From: an uncultured Flavobacteriales bacterium
Lineage (GTDB): Bacteria; Bacteroidota; Bacteroidia; Flavobacteriales_D; Sanyastnellaceae
Assembly: GCA_938003665.1 (NCBI GenBank)
Contig: CALKYI010000067.1
Location: 1-36,702 of the forward strand
Reading direction: 5' to 3'
Length of the DNA stretch: 36,702 bases
The notes beneath the pieces are model-generated. The model saw only the letters and a program-made list of their open reading frames with translations, searched no databases and had not been told where the DNA came from. Below are positions 25,334-33,573 of the stretch, in pieces (positions within the stretch are counted from its first letter, which is position 1; every line of letters starts with the position of its first letter). The translations under genes and the position numbers were made by a program.

Positions 25334-25930
25334 GTGATCCGACCAAGAACAAATTCCAGCCGCTCAGCACTGAACTCCTTTTGGATGGCAGGCTGGGCGG
25401 CTTTTCTTTTGCTCGGATGTGCGAATTCTGACGCGGATGTTTCCGATGTCCGAGCGGACGAAACAAGTCCCGTGCAAACGGTCATCAATGGCACATTCAG
25501 GTACAGTGAGCGCGGGGTAATTCTCCACGAACTCCACGCAGGAGAGCTACGTCGCGAAGAACGCGGCAACGCCGAAGTATCCGAAGATGTCGTGGAAGTG
25601 CGGTCCGGCTTCGAATTGTTCATCGGCGGAGATGCTACCAACCACGAAGCGCACATGACGGCGGACTGGGCCACCCTGGACGAAAAGAACCTTCGGCTCA
25701 TTGCGAAGCACGCCGTTACCCTCGAAAACGCCGAAGGCGATGTATTGGAAACCGAGTACCTCGTGTGGTCGGAGGATTCGAACCGGGTGTGGACCAACCG
25801 GCCAGTGACGATTCGCACTGCCGATGGGGTTATTTATGGGGAAGGGCTGGAATCGGATGCGCGGTTTGAGAGCTACCGCATCATCAAACCCCGAGGCGAA
25901 ATGGTGTTGGAAGGGACCGAATTGCGTTAG
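25334..25930 (+). CDS. lptC: LPS export ABC transporter periplasmic protein LptC (lipoprotein form)
   Basis: LptC links the inner-membrane LptBFG pump to the LptA-type bridge. The 198-residue protein has the LptC/OstA-like jellyroll repeats (SERGVILHELHAGEL, HMTADWATLDEKNLRLIAK, LETEYLVWSEDSNRVWTN, GVIYGEGLESD). The GTG at 25334 is chosen because it gives a basic n-region and a lipobox LLGC (Cys29); the only later ATG would leave no positive charges. Thus this LptC is probably a lipoprotein, as in other Bacteroidota, not membrane-anchored by a helix as in E. coli. It follows the TPR gene after 19 bases. Confidence 0.88.
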   Translation: MIRPRTNSSRSALNSFWMAGWAAFLLLGCANSDADVSDVRADETSPVQTVINGTFRYSERGVILHELHAGELRREERGNAEVSEDVVEVRSGFELFIGGDATNHEAHMTADWATLDEKNLRLIAKHAVTLENAEGDVLETEYLVWSEDSNRVWTNRPVTIRTADGVIYGEGLESDARFESYRIIKPRGEMVLEGTELR

Positions 25931-25935
25931 GTTTG
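25928..25935 (+). promoter_or_regulatory. Candidate internal -7 element before the 73-residue gene
   Basis: TAGGTTTG overlaps the lptC stop codon and matches TAnnTTTG. It lies 17 bases before the next ATG. The ten bases TTAGGTTTGT recur in the same context at 26171-26180. Confidence 0.35.
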
Positions 25936-25952
25936 TACTGGACTTAACGACC

Positions 25953-26174
25953 ATGAACGAAGAACAACTGCACCGTGTCAACCGCATGGCTGAACGCTTT
26001 TGGATTGGCATCATCGTTTGCTGCGTTGCGGCATCCGGGTATTTCATTTGGGAGGACGGTTGGGCGCAACAGAAGCAATCCCTGGTCTTGCCCGCCATGG
26101 CTGCAGCATGGTACGGATTCCGCCGTTTTTTTCGCCAACGCCTCGAGCGTGGAAGTAACGCGCGGAATGATTAG
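25953..26174 (+). CDS. Small membrane protein, unknown function
   Basis: A 73-residue protein beginning MNEEQLHRVNRMAERF, with two predicted membrane segments (about 17-34, FWIGIIVCCVAASGYFIW, and about 41-56) and a very basic C-terminus (RRFFRQRLERG). I recognise no family. It sits alone between lptC and a CNNM/CorC gene, 22 bases after lptC and 20 before the next. Conserved linkage would suggest an envelope-accessory role, but I cannot test that here. Confidence 0.7.
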   Translation: MNEEQLHRVNRMAERFWIGIIVCCVAASGYFIWEDGWAQQKQSLVLPAMAAAWYGFRRFFRQRLERGSNARND

Positions 26175-26179
26175 GTTTG
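26172..26179 (+). promoter_or_regulatory. Candidate internal -7 element before the second CNNM/CorC gene
   Basis: TAGGTTTG overlaps the stop codon of the 73-residue gene and lies 15 bases before the ATG at 26195; same ten-base context as 25927-25936. Confidence 0.35.
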
Positions 26180-26194
26180 TTTTAGCCTTGACCC

Positions 26195-27490
26195 ATGGAT
26201 CCTGACCCCTCGAGTTCGCTTTTGATCATCGGATTGGCCCTCGTCGCCTCCGCTTTCTTTTCCGGAATGGAGATTGCCTTCGTTTCGGCGAACCGCCTGC
26301 AACTCGAACTGGATTCAAAAAGCAGTTGGCAGGGCCGCATCCTTACCCAACTATCGTCAAGTACCAATCTCTTAATTGAGACAATACTGGTTGGCAACAA
26401 CCTCGCGTTGGTGTTATGGCGATTGGAATCTGGGGCGCTCGTCAGCCACGGACTTTTCGGCGTAAGCGACTGGACGGAAGCCGCGCAACCAATTTTGGTG
26501 TTGGCGGTGCAAACGTTGATCACGACGTTGGTCATCTTGGTTGTGGCTGAGTTCATACCCAAAGCCCTCTTCCACAGCAATGCGAACTTTTGGCTCAAGT
26601 TTTTTGCGGTTCCGCTGGTCATCATCCACTACTTGCTGCTTTTGCCGGGGTTGCTTGTCGTGGGGCTGAGCAATTTCTCCATCCGACTCGTCGGCCGATC
26701 GACCGGGAGCGATGAGGATGAAGAGCAACTCGGCGCAACCGACCTCGATCACTTCATCCGCGAAATGAGCGGACGAATGGAACCCGAGCAAGAGCTAGAA
26801 CACGAGCTGCAAATCATGCAGAATGCATTGGAGTTCAACAAGGTTCTAGCTCGCGACTGCCTGATCCCACGAAACGAGGTCGTCGCCGTGGACCTGGAAA
26901 CGCCCCTTGATGAGGTGCGGGAACTGTTCATCTTGAAAGGCCTCAGCAAGATTGTCGTCTACCGGGGAGACATCGACCAAACCATCGGGTACGTGCACTC
27001 GAAGGACCTGTTCAAGAACCCGACCTCCATCAAGACGATTCTGCATCCGACGTTCGTGGTGCCTGAACCAATGCCGGCGGATGATGTACTCAAGCGCTTC
27101 AAGCAACGCAAGCGGCATTTGGCCATCGTCGTCGACGAATTTGGAGGCACGTCAGGCATCTTGACGATGGAGGACATCATGGAACAGTTGGTTGGCGACA
27201 TCGAGGACGAACACGACAAAGAGGAACTGATTGAAGAGGCGCTAGACACGGGTAAATGGCGGTTCTCGGCGCGCCTCGACGTGGAAGACCTGAACGAACG
27301 GTTCGACCTCCAATTGCCGTTGAACGACGCTTACGAAACGCTTGGCGGGCTGGTAATCCACTACACCGAAGACATTCCAGAAGCCGGGTACACATTGGCA
27401 CTCGACGGCTTCACCATCGAGGTGGAAGAAGTGAGTGGAAACAAGGTGCAGACTGTCATCCTGCACGTGATTTCGGAGGAAAACAGTTGA
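26195..27490 (+). CDS. CNNM/CorC-family membrane protein with CBS domains (GldE paralogue)
   Basis: A 431-residue protein with the same layout as GldE: DUF21/CNNM membrane region (about 8-160, LLIIGLALVASAFFSGMEIA), a CBS pair (about 220-335, with IPRNEVVAVDLE and AIVVDEFGGTSGILTMEDIM), and a CorC/HlyC C-terminal domain (about 345-425). Members are magnesium/cobalt-related transport proteins or regulators, often misnamed hemolysins. It lacks the gldD neighbour that would make it a GldE; it follows a tiny membrane protein and precedes the PpiD-like foldase. Ion specificity cannot be read from the sequence. Confidence 0.9.
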   Translation: MDPDPSSSLLIIGLALVASAFFSGMEIAFVSANRLQLELDSKSSWQGRILTQLSSSTNLLIETILVGNNLALVLWRLESGALVSHGLFGVSDWTEAAQPILVLAVQTLITTLVILVVAEFIPKALFHSNANFWLKFFAVPLVIIHYLLLLPGLLVVGLSNFSIRLVGRSTGSDEDEEQLGATDLDHFIREMSGRMEPEQELEHELQIMQNALEFNKVLARDCLIPRNEVVAVDLETPLDEVRELFILKGLSKIVVYRGDIDQTIGYVHSKDLFKNPTSIKTILHPTFVVPEPMPADDVLKRFKQRKRHLAIVVDEFGGTSGILTMEDIMEQLVGDIEDEHDKEELIEEALDTGKWRFSARLDVEDLNERFDLQLPLNDAYETLGGLVIHYTEDIPEAGYTLALDGFTIEVEEVSGNKVQTVILHVISEENS

Positions 27491-27561
27491 AACCCCAACG
27501 GCACGTTTGCCGTTTAAGGAGGCACAACACGTAAAAACGCCCGGAGATATTGGATTTCCCT

Positions 27562-27569
27562 TATCTTCG
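27562..27569 (+). promoter_or_regulatory. Candidate -7 promoter element of the PpiD-like gene
   Basis: TATCTTCG followed by CAAACC, very like the element before efp. It lies in the 105-base gap after the CNNM/CorC gene, 26 bases before the ATG, and would give a leader of about 20 bases. Confidence 0.45.
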
Positions 27570-27595
27570 CAAACCTTAAAAAAGACACGTTTATC

Positions 27596-29650
27596 ATGTC
27601 AATGATTCAACAAATTCGAAACCGACAAGGCCTGCTGATTGTGATGATCGGCATCGGCATGCTCGGGTTTTTGGTTCCCTATGACGCAGTGATGGCTTTG
27701 TTTGGCCAAAACGGAAGCCGCGACGTCGGCGAAGTAAACGGGGTGGCCGTATCCGGTGCGCAGTACCAGATGGAAGTTCAAGAGCGTCGCCGACTGGGAT
27801 TCAGCGGCGATCAATTGGCCGAGGAAGTGTGGAACGACATCACATCGGAAATCGTACTCGGGGATGACTTCGACGCGTTGGGTTTGACGGTCAGCGACGA
27901 GGAGTATGAAGAGATGCTTTTCGGTACGGCATTCTCGCCGTACATGAACCGTGCGTTCTACTCCAATGCAGAAACCAAGGGATTCTGGCAGCAGAACTTC
28001 GACGCGATGTTGGGCACTGACCGCGGAATCGCGGACTTCATGTCCTACAAGCGCCTCATCGTAGCCAAGCGCATCCGCGAGAAGTACGACAACCTCGTCG
28101 TTTCTGGCATCTACTCCAACTCACTGGAGGGCAAGTACGACCACGCTGGCGCGAACCGCAAGGTGAACTTCAACTACGTGTTCAAGTCATTCAGCTCCAT
28201 CGATGAGACCGAAATAAACGTGACGGATAGCGACGTTAAGGCTTACTACAAAGCCCACAAGGACGAAGCCCAGTACAAGCAAAACGCAGGACGTAACATC
28301 ACGTTTGCACGCATTCCATTGCAGGCTTCTGCTGAAGATGCAGCCGCCATCGAAGCCGACTTGGCTGCGATCAAAACGGTCTGGGAAAACACCGAAGACA
28401 GCGACAGCTTGTTCGTAGCGAACACGAATGAAGCTCCCTTCACGGCAACCGTTCTGCGCAAGAGCGATGTGGAAACCGATGTCAACGAAGCGACCTTCTT
28501 CGACGCGAAAGCAGGCGACCTCATCGGTCCTTACCAAAAGAAGACGAGCTACCGATTGGCCAAGGTGATGGAGTTTTTCAGCGAGCCTGATAGCGCTGCA
28601 TGCCGCCACATCTTGCTCAAGGCTGACAACCCACAAGACGCCGAAGAAATGGCCGTCTTGATGGATCGTGCCGACAGCTTGAAGCGTGCGCTGCGCCGCG
28701 GTGCCTCGTTTGAGGATTTGGCTGAGCGCTTCAGCGAGGATCCCGGATCCAAGTCGAAAGGTGGGTTCTACGATTTGTTCCCACGCGGACGTATGGTGAA
28801 GCCCTTCGAAGATTTCTGCTTCGAAAACAAGCCCGGCAAAATTGGAGCCGTCGAAACGTCATTTGGTGTTCACTTGATTGAGGTCATGGAGCACACCGAC
28901 GCGGTGGAGCAAGTGCGCGTGGCCCTCATTGAGCGCGTCATCGAGCCTTCTACGACCACAGCTCGCGAATCATATGGCGCGGCCAGCGAATTCGCCATTC
29001 AAGCCACGTCACGCGAAGCCTTCATGCAAGCCGCTGGCGATGCTGGGTACGCGACAAATACAGCGACCGATGTGTTGCGCAACGCGAAATCCGTATCGGG
29101 ACTCCGCAATGCCGCTGAACTCGTTTCCTGGGCCTACGGTGCCGAGGAAGGCGAAGTATCCAACCCCATCCTCGTTGATAAGAACTACGTGGTGGGCTAC
29201 CTCGACCGCATCACCGAAGAGGGTGCTCCGTTGTTTGAGTACGTCGAAAACGAAATGCGCACCGGCGCTGTGAAGGAAGCGAAAGGCGAGCTTTACAGCG
29301 AGCGCATGGCCACCGGTTCATTGGAAGAAATCGCCACAGCGGTGGGCTCCTCTGTCGCCAGTGCGACCAACATTGCGTTGAAATTCCCCACCATCAGCGG
29401 AGCAGGCTCATCGCCAGAACCCGAAGTGGTCGGCATGGCCTTCGCCATTCCAGTGGGGAACGTTTCCGCTCCCATCGTGGGCAACAACGGTGTGTGGGTC
29501 ATTGCCCCCACGTCCAGCACCGATGCCGCAGCGAAGTCGGACTACCTGACGGAACAAACGACCTTGTTGTCACGTGCACGCGGCGCAGCAACCATCCGCA
29601 TTTCGAATGCCATGATGGACGCAGCTGACTTGGAAGACAACCGAAACTAA
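27596..29650 (+). CDS. PpiD/SurA-like peptidyl-prolyl isomerase foldase
   Basis: A 684-residue membrane-anchored periplasmic foldase: one N-terminal transmembrane helix (about 13-33, LLIVMIGIGMLGFLVPYD), a SurA-like N-terminal chaperone region, one parvulin (PPIC) domain at about 335-435 (ACRHILLKADN, then SFEDLAERFSEDPGSKSKGG and SFGVHLIEV), and a long C-terminal region. It probably helps outer-membrane and secreted proteins fold, fitting its place at the end of an envelope gene series. An in-frame ATG two codons later is an alternative start. A strong terminator follows. Confidence 0.9.
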   Translation: MSMIQQIRNRQGLLIVMIGIGMLGFLVPYDAVMALFGQNGSRDVGEVNGVAVSGAQYQMEVQERRRLGFSGDQLAEEVWNDITSEIVLGDDFDALGLTVSDEEYEEMLFGTAFSPYMNRAFYSNAETKGFWQQNFDAMLGTDRGIADFMSYKRLIVAKRIREKYDNLVVSGIYSNSLEGKYDHAGANRKVNFNYVFKSFSSIDETEINVTDSDVKAYYKAHKDEAQYKQNAGRNITFARIPLQASAEDAAAIEADLAAIKTVWENTEDSDSLFVANTNEAPFTATVLRKSDVETDVNEATFFDAKAGDLIGPYQKKTSYRLAKVMEFFSEPDSAACRHILLKADNPQDAEEMAVLMDRADSLKRALRRGASFEDLAERFSEDPGSKSKGGFYDLFPRGRMVKPFEDFCFENKPGKIGAVETSFGVHLIEVMEHTDAVEQVRVALIERVIEPSTTTARESYGAASEFAIQATSREAFMQAAGDAGYATNTATDVLRNAKSVSGLRNAAELVSWAYGAEEGEVSNPILVDKNYVVGYLDRITEEGAPLFEYVENEMRTGAVKEAKGELYSERMATGSLEEIATAVGSSVASATNIALKFPTISGAGSSPEPEVVGMAFAIPVGNVSAPIVGNNGVWVIAPTSSTDAAAKSDYLTEQTTLLSRARGAATIRISNAMMDAADLEDNRN

Positions 29651-29670
29651 GCGGCCACCACAACCGCATC

Positions 29671-29699
29671 AAAAAGCCCGCTCAACAGCGGGCTTTTTT
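29671..29699. terminator. Bidirectional rho-independent terminator
   Basis: AGCCCGCT (29675-29682) pairs with AGCGGGCT (29687-29694) around a CAAC loop, flanked by AAAA on the left and a T-run on the right, so it can end both the PpiD-like gene (plus) and queA (minus). It occupies the 57-base space between the two convergent stop codons. Confidence 0.92.
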
Positions 29700-29707
29700 G
29701 TTTTCGA

Positions 29708-30937
29708 TCAATGCTGCTCCCACTCGAGGTAACTGCCGTCTCCGTAACTCAAGAAGCGAAATCCCTCCGATAGAGCACGGTCGTAAACGGCCTTCCAATC
29801 ATCGCCAATGGCCGAGGCCACGAGGCAGAGCAACGTGCTGTTGGGGAGATGAAAATTGGTAATGAGCCCGTGCACGGAGCGGATGCGATACGGAGGCACC
29901 ATCATCACTGATGTTCGGAAATGCCAGTCGGCCCCGTCCAAGGCGTTGACGCACCACTGCATGGCCGTTTCCATTGTCCAGCCCAAGCGCTCAGCCGCAT
30001 CGCCAAGTTCGTAGCGCCATTCCCATTGGTGCAGCTCATTCGGTTGTTCACCGGTTTCTTTCCATTTGATGGCGAGCCAGTACAAACTCTCCAAGGTCCG
30101 CAAGCTGGTCGTACCCGTAGCGACCCGGTGTACCCCTTCCTCGGCAAGGGCATGAATTGCATCAAAGGAAACTGAACAATGCTCGCCGTGCATGACATGG
30201 TCCGCCACATCGCCTTCACCCAGGGGTTTGAAGGTGCCTGCGCCCACGTGCAAGGTGACGTGGTGCAAGGAAGTGCTTGTGCTCAACTCGGCCATCAGCG
30301 GTGCATCAAAGTGCAGCCCTGCCGTCGGGGCTGCCACTGAACCGGGCACTTCAGCATACACCGTCTGGTAGTCCTCCGCATCCTGCTCCTCCGCTGGGCG
30401 CCGCATGTACGGTGGCAACGGCATCTTCCCCATGGCCTCCAGCAACTCGGCAAAACTCGCTTCCCGCGCTTCACCAGTCGACGCCGACCGGTGCGACCAC
30501 TGCAATTCAATGTAGCGCACGCCCTCGTCCATGCCCACCCGTTTGGCTGTGACCTCCCACTTCCCGGCGGCGTCCTCCACATTCAATCCGGCTTCCCCAG
30601 CCGTCCACCGCTTCCCCCCTTTGACCATGCATTTCCACGCCACCGACTGGGTAGAAGCCAAGGCCTGTTCCATGGACTTTTCGTGCGGCTCGAGCAAGAA
30701 TACTTCCAAGCGCCCTCCGGTCGGCTTCTGCAGCAACAAGCGCGCTCGAATGACCCGGGTATTGTTTACCCACAACTGCGTGCCGGGCGGCAAGACTGCT
30801 GGCAAATCGGTGAACTGCTGATGGGTAGCGACTTCTCCGCGTTTCCACGTCAGCAGCCGAGCGCTTGAGCGGGGCATCACAGGATGGACCGCGATGGCCG
30901 ATTCAGGAAGTTCGTAAGCGTAATCCGCCGTCTGCAT
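29708..30937 (-). CDS. queA: S-adenosylmethionine:tRNA ribosyltransferase-isomerase
   Basis: QueA transfers and isomerises the ribosyl part of SAM onto preQ1-tRNA to make epoxyqueuosine. The 409-residue protein has the family segments YELPESAIAVHP at the start, LWVNNTRVIRARL, PTAGLHFDAPL, HVTLHVGAGTFKPL and MHGEHCSV near the middle. It is longer than the E. coli enzyme (356), as in many Bacteroidota, through insertions in the central part. The ATG at 30937 gives the standard N-terminus. A -7 element lies about 25 bases upstream. Other queuosine genes are not in the window. Confidence 0.95.
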   Translation of the reverse strand: MQTADYAYELPESAIAVHPVMPRSSARLLTWKRGEVATHQQFTDLPAVLPPGTQLWVNNTRVIRARLLLQKPTGGRLEVFLLEPHEKSMEQALASTQSVAWKCMVKGGKRWTAGEAGLNVEDAAGKWEVTAKRVGMDEGVRYIELQWSHRSASTGEAREASFAELLEAMGKMPLPPYMRRPAEEQDAEDYQTVYAEVPGSVAAPTAGLHFDAPLMAELSTSTSLHHVTLHVGAGTFKPLGEGDVADHVMHGEHCSVSFDAIHALAEEGVHRVATGTTSLRTLESLYWLAIKWKETGEQPNELHQWEWRYELGDAAERLGWTMETAMQWCVNALDGADWHFRTSVMMVPPYRIRSVHGLITNFHLPNSTLLCLVASAIGDDWKAVYDRALSEGFRFLSYGDGSYLEWEQH

Positions 30938-30961
30938 GCATGGAATTTTTAAACAACGCGA

Positions 30962-30969
30962 CAAAAATA
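30962..30969 (-). promoter_or_regulatory. Candidate -7 promoter element of queA
   Basis: TATTTTTG on the minus strand, exact match to TAnnTTTG, 24 bases before the queA ATG. It is in the 93-base divergent region shared with the threonine dehydrogenase gene. Confidence 0.5.
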
Positions 30970-31015
30970 GCCGGTGAAGGCGCCTTTCGTTCCTCCAAAA
31001 TGAACAGGGGTGCAT

Positions 31016-31023
31016 TACCTTCG
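31016..31023 (+). promoter_or_regulatory. Candidate -7 promoter element of the threonine dehydrogenase gene
   Basis: TACCTTCG, the same form as before tRNA-Leu (TACCTTTG) and the PpiD-like gene (TATCTTCG), ending 7 bases before the ATG at 31031. The predicted leader is only a few bases. Confidence 0.45.
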
Positions 31024-31030
31024 TTCAATC

Positions 31031-31990
31031 ATGGCCAAAATCCTTGTCATCGGAGCTGCTGGACAGTTGGGCATCGAACTGGTGCTCGCGCTTCAGCACC
31101 ACTACGGAGTCGAAGCGGTAGACGTTTCCGACATCCGTGTGCCGGACGATGAGGGGGTCATGCGCAGCCGTTTTTTGCACCTCGATGCCACCGACGAAGG
31201 GACGGTACACAAGGTGTTGGAGGAGGGCCGGTACCAGGCGGTGTATCACCTGGCCGCCATGTTGAGCGCCACCGGAGAGAAAAAACCGATCGCCGCTTGG
31301 GACTTGAACATGCAATCCTTGCTCAATGTCCTCGAAGCGGCAAAGGAAGGTTGGGTCGAACGGGTATTCTGGCCGAGCTCCATTGCTGTGTTTGGTCCGC
31401 AAACACCCAAGCAAGACGTCCCACAGGACGCATTGCTCGATCCGACCACGGTCTATGGAATCAGCAAGCAAGCCGGTGAGTACTGGTGCCGGTATTACCA
31501 CGAGAAGTTCGGCGTCGACGTGCGCAGCATCCGCTACCCTGGCCTGATCGGCCACCGTTCTGAGCCGGGGGGAGGGACCACGGATTATGCCGTGGAAATC
31601 TACCACGCCGCGACAGCCGGTGAGGCGTACACGTGCTTCTTGCGCGCGGACCAAGCCCTGCCCATGATGTACATGGACGATGCGGTGCGGGGCACGTTGG
31701 AATTGATGGCCGCCCCCGTAGAGCAGATCCGAGTTCGGACGTCCTACAACCTCGGCGCCATGAGTTTCACACCGAGCGAAGTCGCCAACGGCATCCAGCA
31801 GCACTTGCCCAATTTTCAAGTGAACTACGCACCGGACCACCGCCAGGCCATTGCCGAAAGCTGGCCCGAAAGCATTGATGATGCAGCCGCACATGCTGAC
31901 TGGGGATGGGAGCCAAAAGTGCTGCTGGCTGAGATGACGTTGATCATGCTCGATGCCATAGGAAAAAAGACACAGTCGCCTGTGCACTGA
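31031..31990 (+). CDS. L-threonine 3-dehydrogenase, GalE-like short-chain type
   Basis: A 319-residue NAD-dependent extended short-chain dehydrogenase. It has the Rossmann motif GAAGQLG (8-14), catalytic S116/S117 and Y142-x3-K146 (YGISKQAGE), and the threonine-dehydrogenase phrases RYPGLIG, PGGGTTDYAVEIYHAA and LPMMYMDDAV, which distinguish it from UDP-galactose epimerases. It would oxidise threonine to 2-amino-3-ketobutyrate. The partner Kbl (glycine C-acetyltransferase) is not in the window. The ATG at 31031 is chosen; the frame extends a few codons upstream. Divergent from queA. Confidence 0.88.
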   Translation: MAKILVIGAAGQLGIELVLALQHHYGVEAVDVSDIRVPDDEGVMRSRFLHLDATDEGTVHKVLEEGRYQAVYHLAAMLSATGEKKPIAAWDLNMQSLLNVLEAAKEGWVERVFWPSSIAVFGPQTPKQDVPQDALLDPTTVYGISKQAGEYWCRYYHEKFGVDVRSIRYPGLIGHRSEPGGGTTDYAVEIYHAATAGEAYTCFLRADQALPMMYMDDAVRGTLELMAAPVEQIRVRTSYNLGAMSFTPSEVANGIQQHLPNFQVNYAPDHRQAIAESWPESIDDAAAHADWGWEPKVLLAEMTLIMLDAIGKKTQSPVH

Positions 31991-32082
31991 TTCGCGCAGC
32001 GCTGCCGCTTCATAGTGCGGGATGCCTTTTCTTTGTACTTGCGCTTTGTGCACCGCATGAACGTCCAAACAAGAGAATCGAT

Positions 32083-33573
32083 ATGGCCGAGTTTTCCCCG
32101 TTGTACATCCAGAACAGCTTGACCCGCAAAAAGGAGTTGTTCACTCCGCTCAATGCCCCTTACGTTGGCATGTACGTGTGTGGTCCGACGGTGTACAGCA
32201 ACGTGCACCTCGGGAACGTTCGCACATTCCTAACGTTCGATGTGGTGTACCGGTACCTCACGTTCCTCGGCTACCAGGTCCGCTACGTCCGGAACATCAC
32301 GGACGTCGGGCACTTGACGGGAGACTCCGACGATGGAGAGGACAAAATCGGCAAGAAGGCCCGGCTCGAAAACCTCGAGCCGATGGAGATTGTCCAGAAG
32401 TACACCAACGACTTTCACGATGTGATGCGTGTCTTCAACATGAAGTCCCCATCCATCGAGCCCAGCGCCACAGGACACCTCGTCGAGCAGATTGAAATGA
32501 TCAAGGACATTCTCGATCGCGGGTACGCCTACGAATCCAATGGCAGCGTCTACTTCAACGTACGCAAGTACAACGAAGACCACGATTATGGTGCGCTCTC
32601 AGGCCGCAAGATCGACGACCTCCTCAACAACACGCGCTCCCTCGATGGGCAAGACGAGAAAAACGACCCATTGGATTTTGCCTTGTGGAAAAAGGCCGAT
32701 GCCTCACATTTGATGAAGTGGCCTTCGCCTTGGAGCGATGGCTTTCCCGGCTGGCACCTCGAATGTTCGGTGATGAGCACGAAGTACCTCGGCACCCAGT
32801 TCGACATCCACGGCGGTGGGATGGATTTAAAATTCCCTCACCACGAATGCGAAATCGCGCAAAACACCGGGGCAACCGGTGAGGCCCATTCGGTTCGGTA
32901 CTGGATGCACGGCAACATGCTGACGGTGAACGGACGCAAAATGGCCAAATCCGAAGGCAATGGCTTCACCCCTGAAGAACTGATCTCCGGCAACCACGCC
33001 TTGCTCGAACGCGGGTACTCACCGATGACCGTCCGCTTTTTCATGTTGCAAGGCCACTACGCCTCCACCCTGGACTTCTCCAATGAAGCCCTGCAAGCAG
33101 CGGAGAAGGGCCTCGATCGCTTGATGAGCGCCATGGCCACATTAGAGGGATTGCCAACGACCTTGGATGCACCGAATCCCGACGTGGACACAGCGGCCTT
33201 GGCCAAGCGGTGCAGCGAAGCCATGGGCGATGACTTCAATACCCCGATTTTGATCAGTGTCTTGTTCGATGCCGTCAAACTCGTCAACAGCATTGCGACC
33301 GACCGCATAGCCATCGATGCCACACAGAAAACAGCGTTGGTGGAGCTCCTCAACGGCTACGTTTTCGATGTGCTCGGCTTGATCCGGGAAGACGAAACAA
33401 GCGGCGGCAGTGAAGGCGAGTCTGGCGCCCTGCTCGACCTTTTGGTCGAATTGCGTGGCAACGCCAAAACCAACAAGGATTGGGGAACAGCCGATGCCAT
33501 TCGCGATGCCCTTGGCGCCCTCGGCATTCGTATCAAAGACAGCAAAGACGGCAGCACATGGGAACGCGACTGA
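32083..33573 (+). CDS. cysS: Cysteinyl-tRNA synthetase
   Basis: CysRS charges tRNA-Cys. The 496-residue class I synthetase has the HIGH-type motif HLGN (42-45), the KMSKS-type motif KMAKS (286-290) and the zinc ligands C33, C228, H253 and E257, at the same relative spacing as in E. coli. The C-terminal DALR/anticodon-binding region follows (about 310-490). The last 16 bases overlap the start of the glutaminyl cyclase gene in another frame. The 92-base gap upstream has TTTG-rich sequence but no clear promoter. Confidence 0.97.
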   Translation: MAEFSPLYIQNSLTRKKELFTPLNAPYVGMYVCGPTVYSNVHLGNVRTFLTFDVVYRYLTFLGYQVRYVRNITDVGHLTGDSDDGEDKIGKKARLENLEPMEIVQKYTNDFHDVMRVFNMKSPSIEPSATGHLVEQIEMIKDILDRGYAYESNGSVYFNVRKYNEDHDYGALSGRKIDDLLNNTRSLDGQDEKNDPLDFALWKKADASHLMKWPSPWSDGFPGWHLECSVMSTKYLGTQFDIHGGGMDLKFPHHECEIAQNTGATGEAHSVRYWMHGNMLTVNGRKMAKSEGNGFTPEELISGNHALLERGYSPMTVRFFMLQGHYASTLDFSNEALQAAEKGLDRLMSAMATLEGLPTTLDAPNPDVDTAALAKRCSEAMGDDFNTPILISVLFDAVKLVNSIATDRIAIDATQKTALVELLNGYVFDVLGLIREDETSGGSEGESGALLDLLVELRGNAKTNKDWGTADAIRDALGALGIRIKDSKDGSTWERD

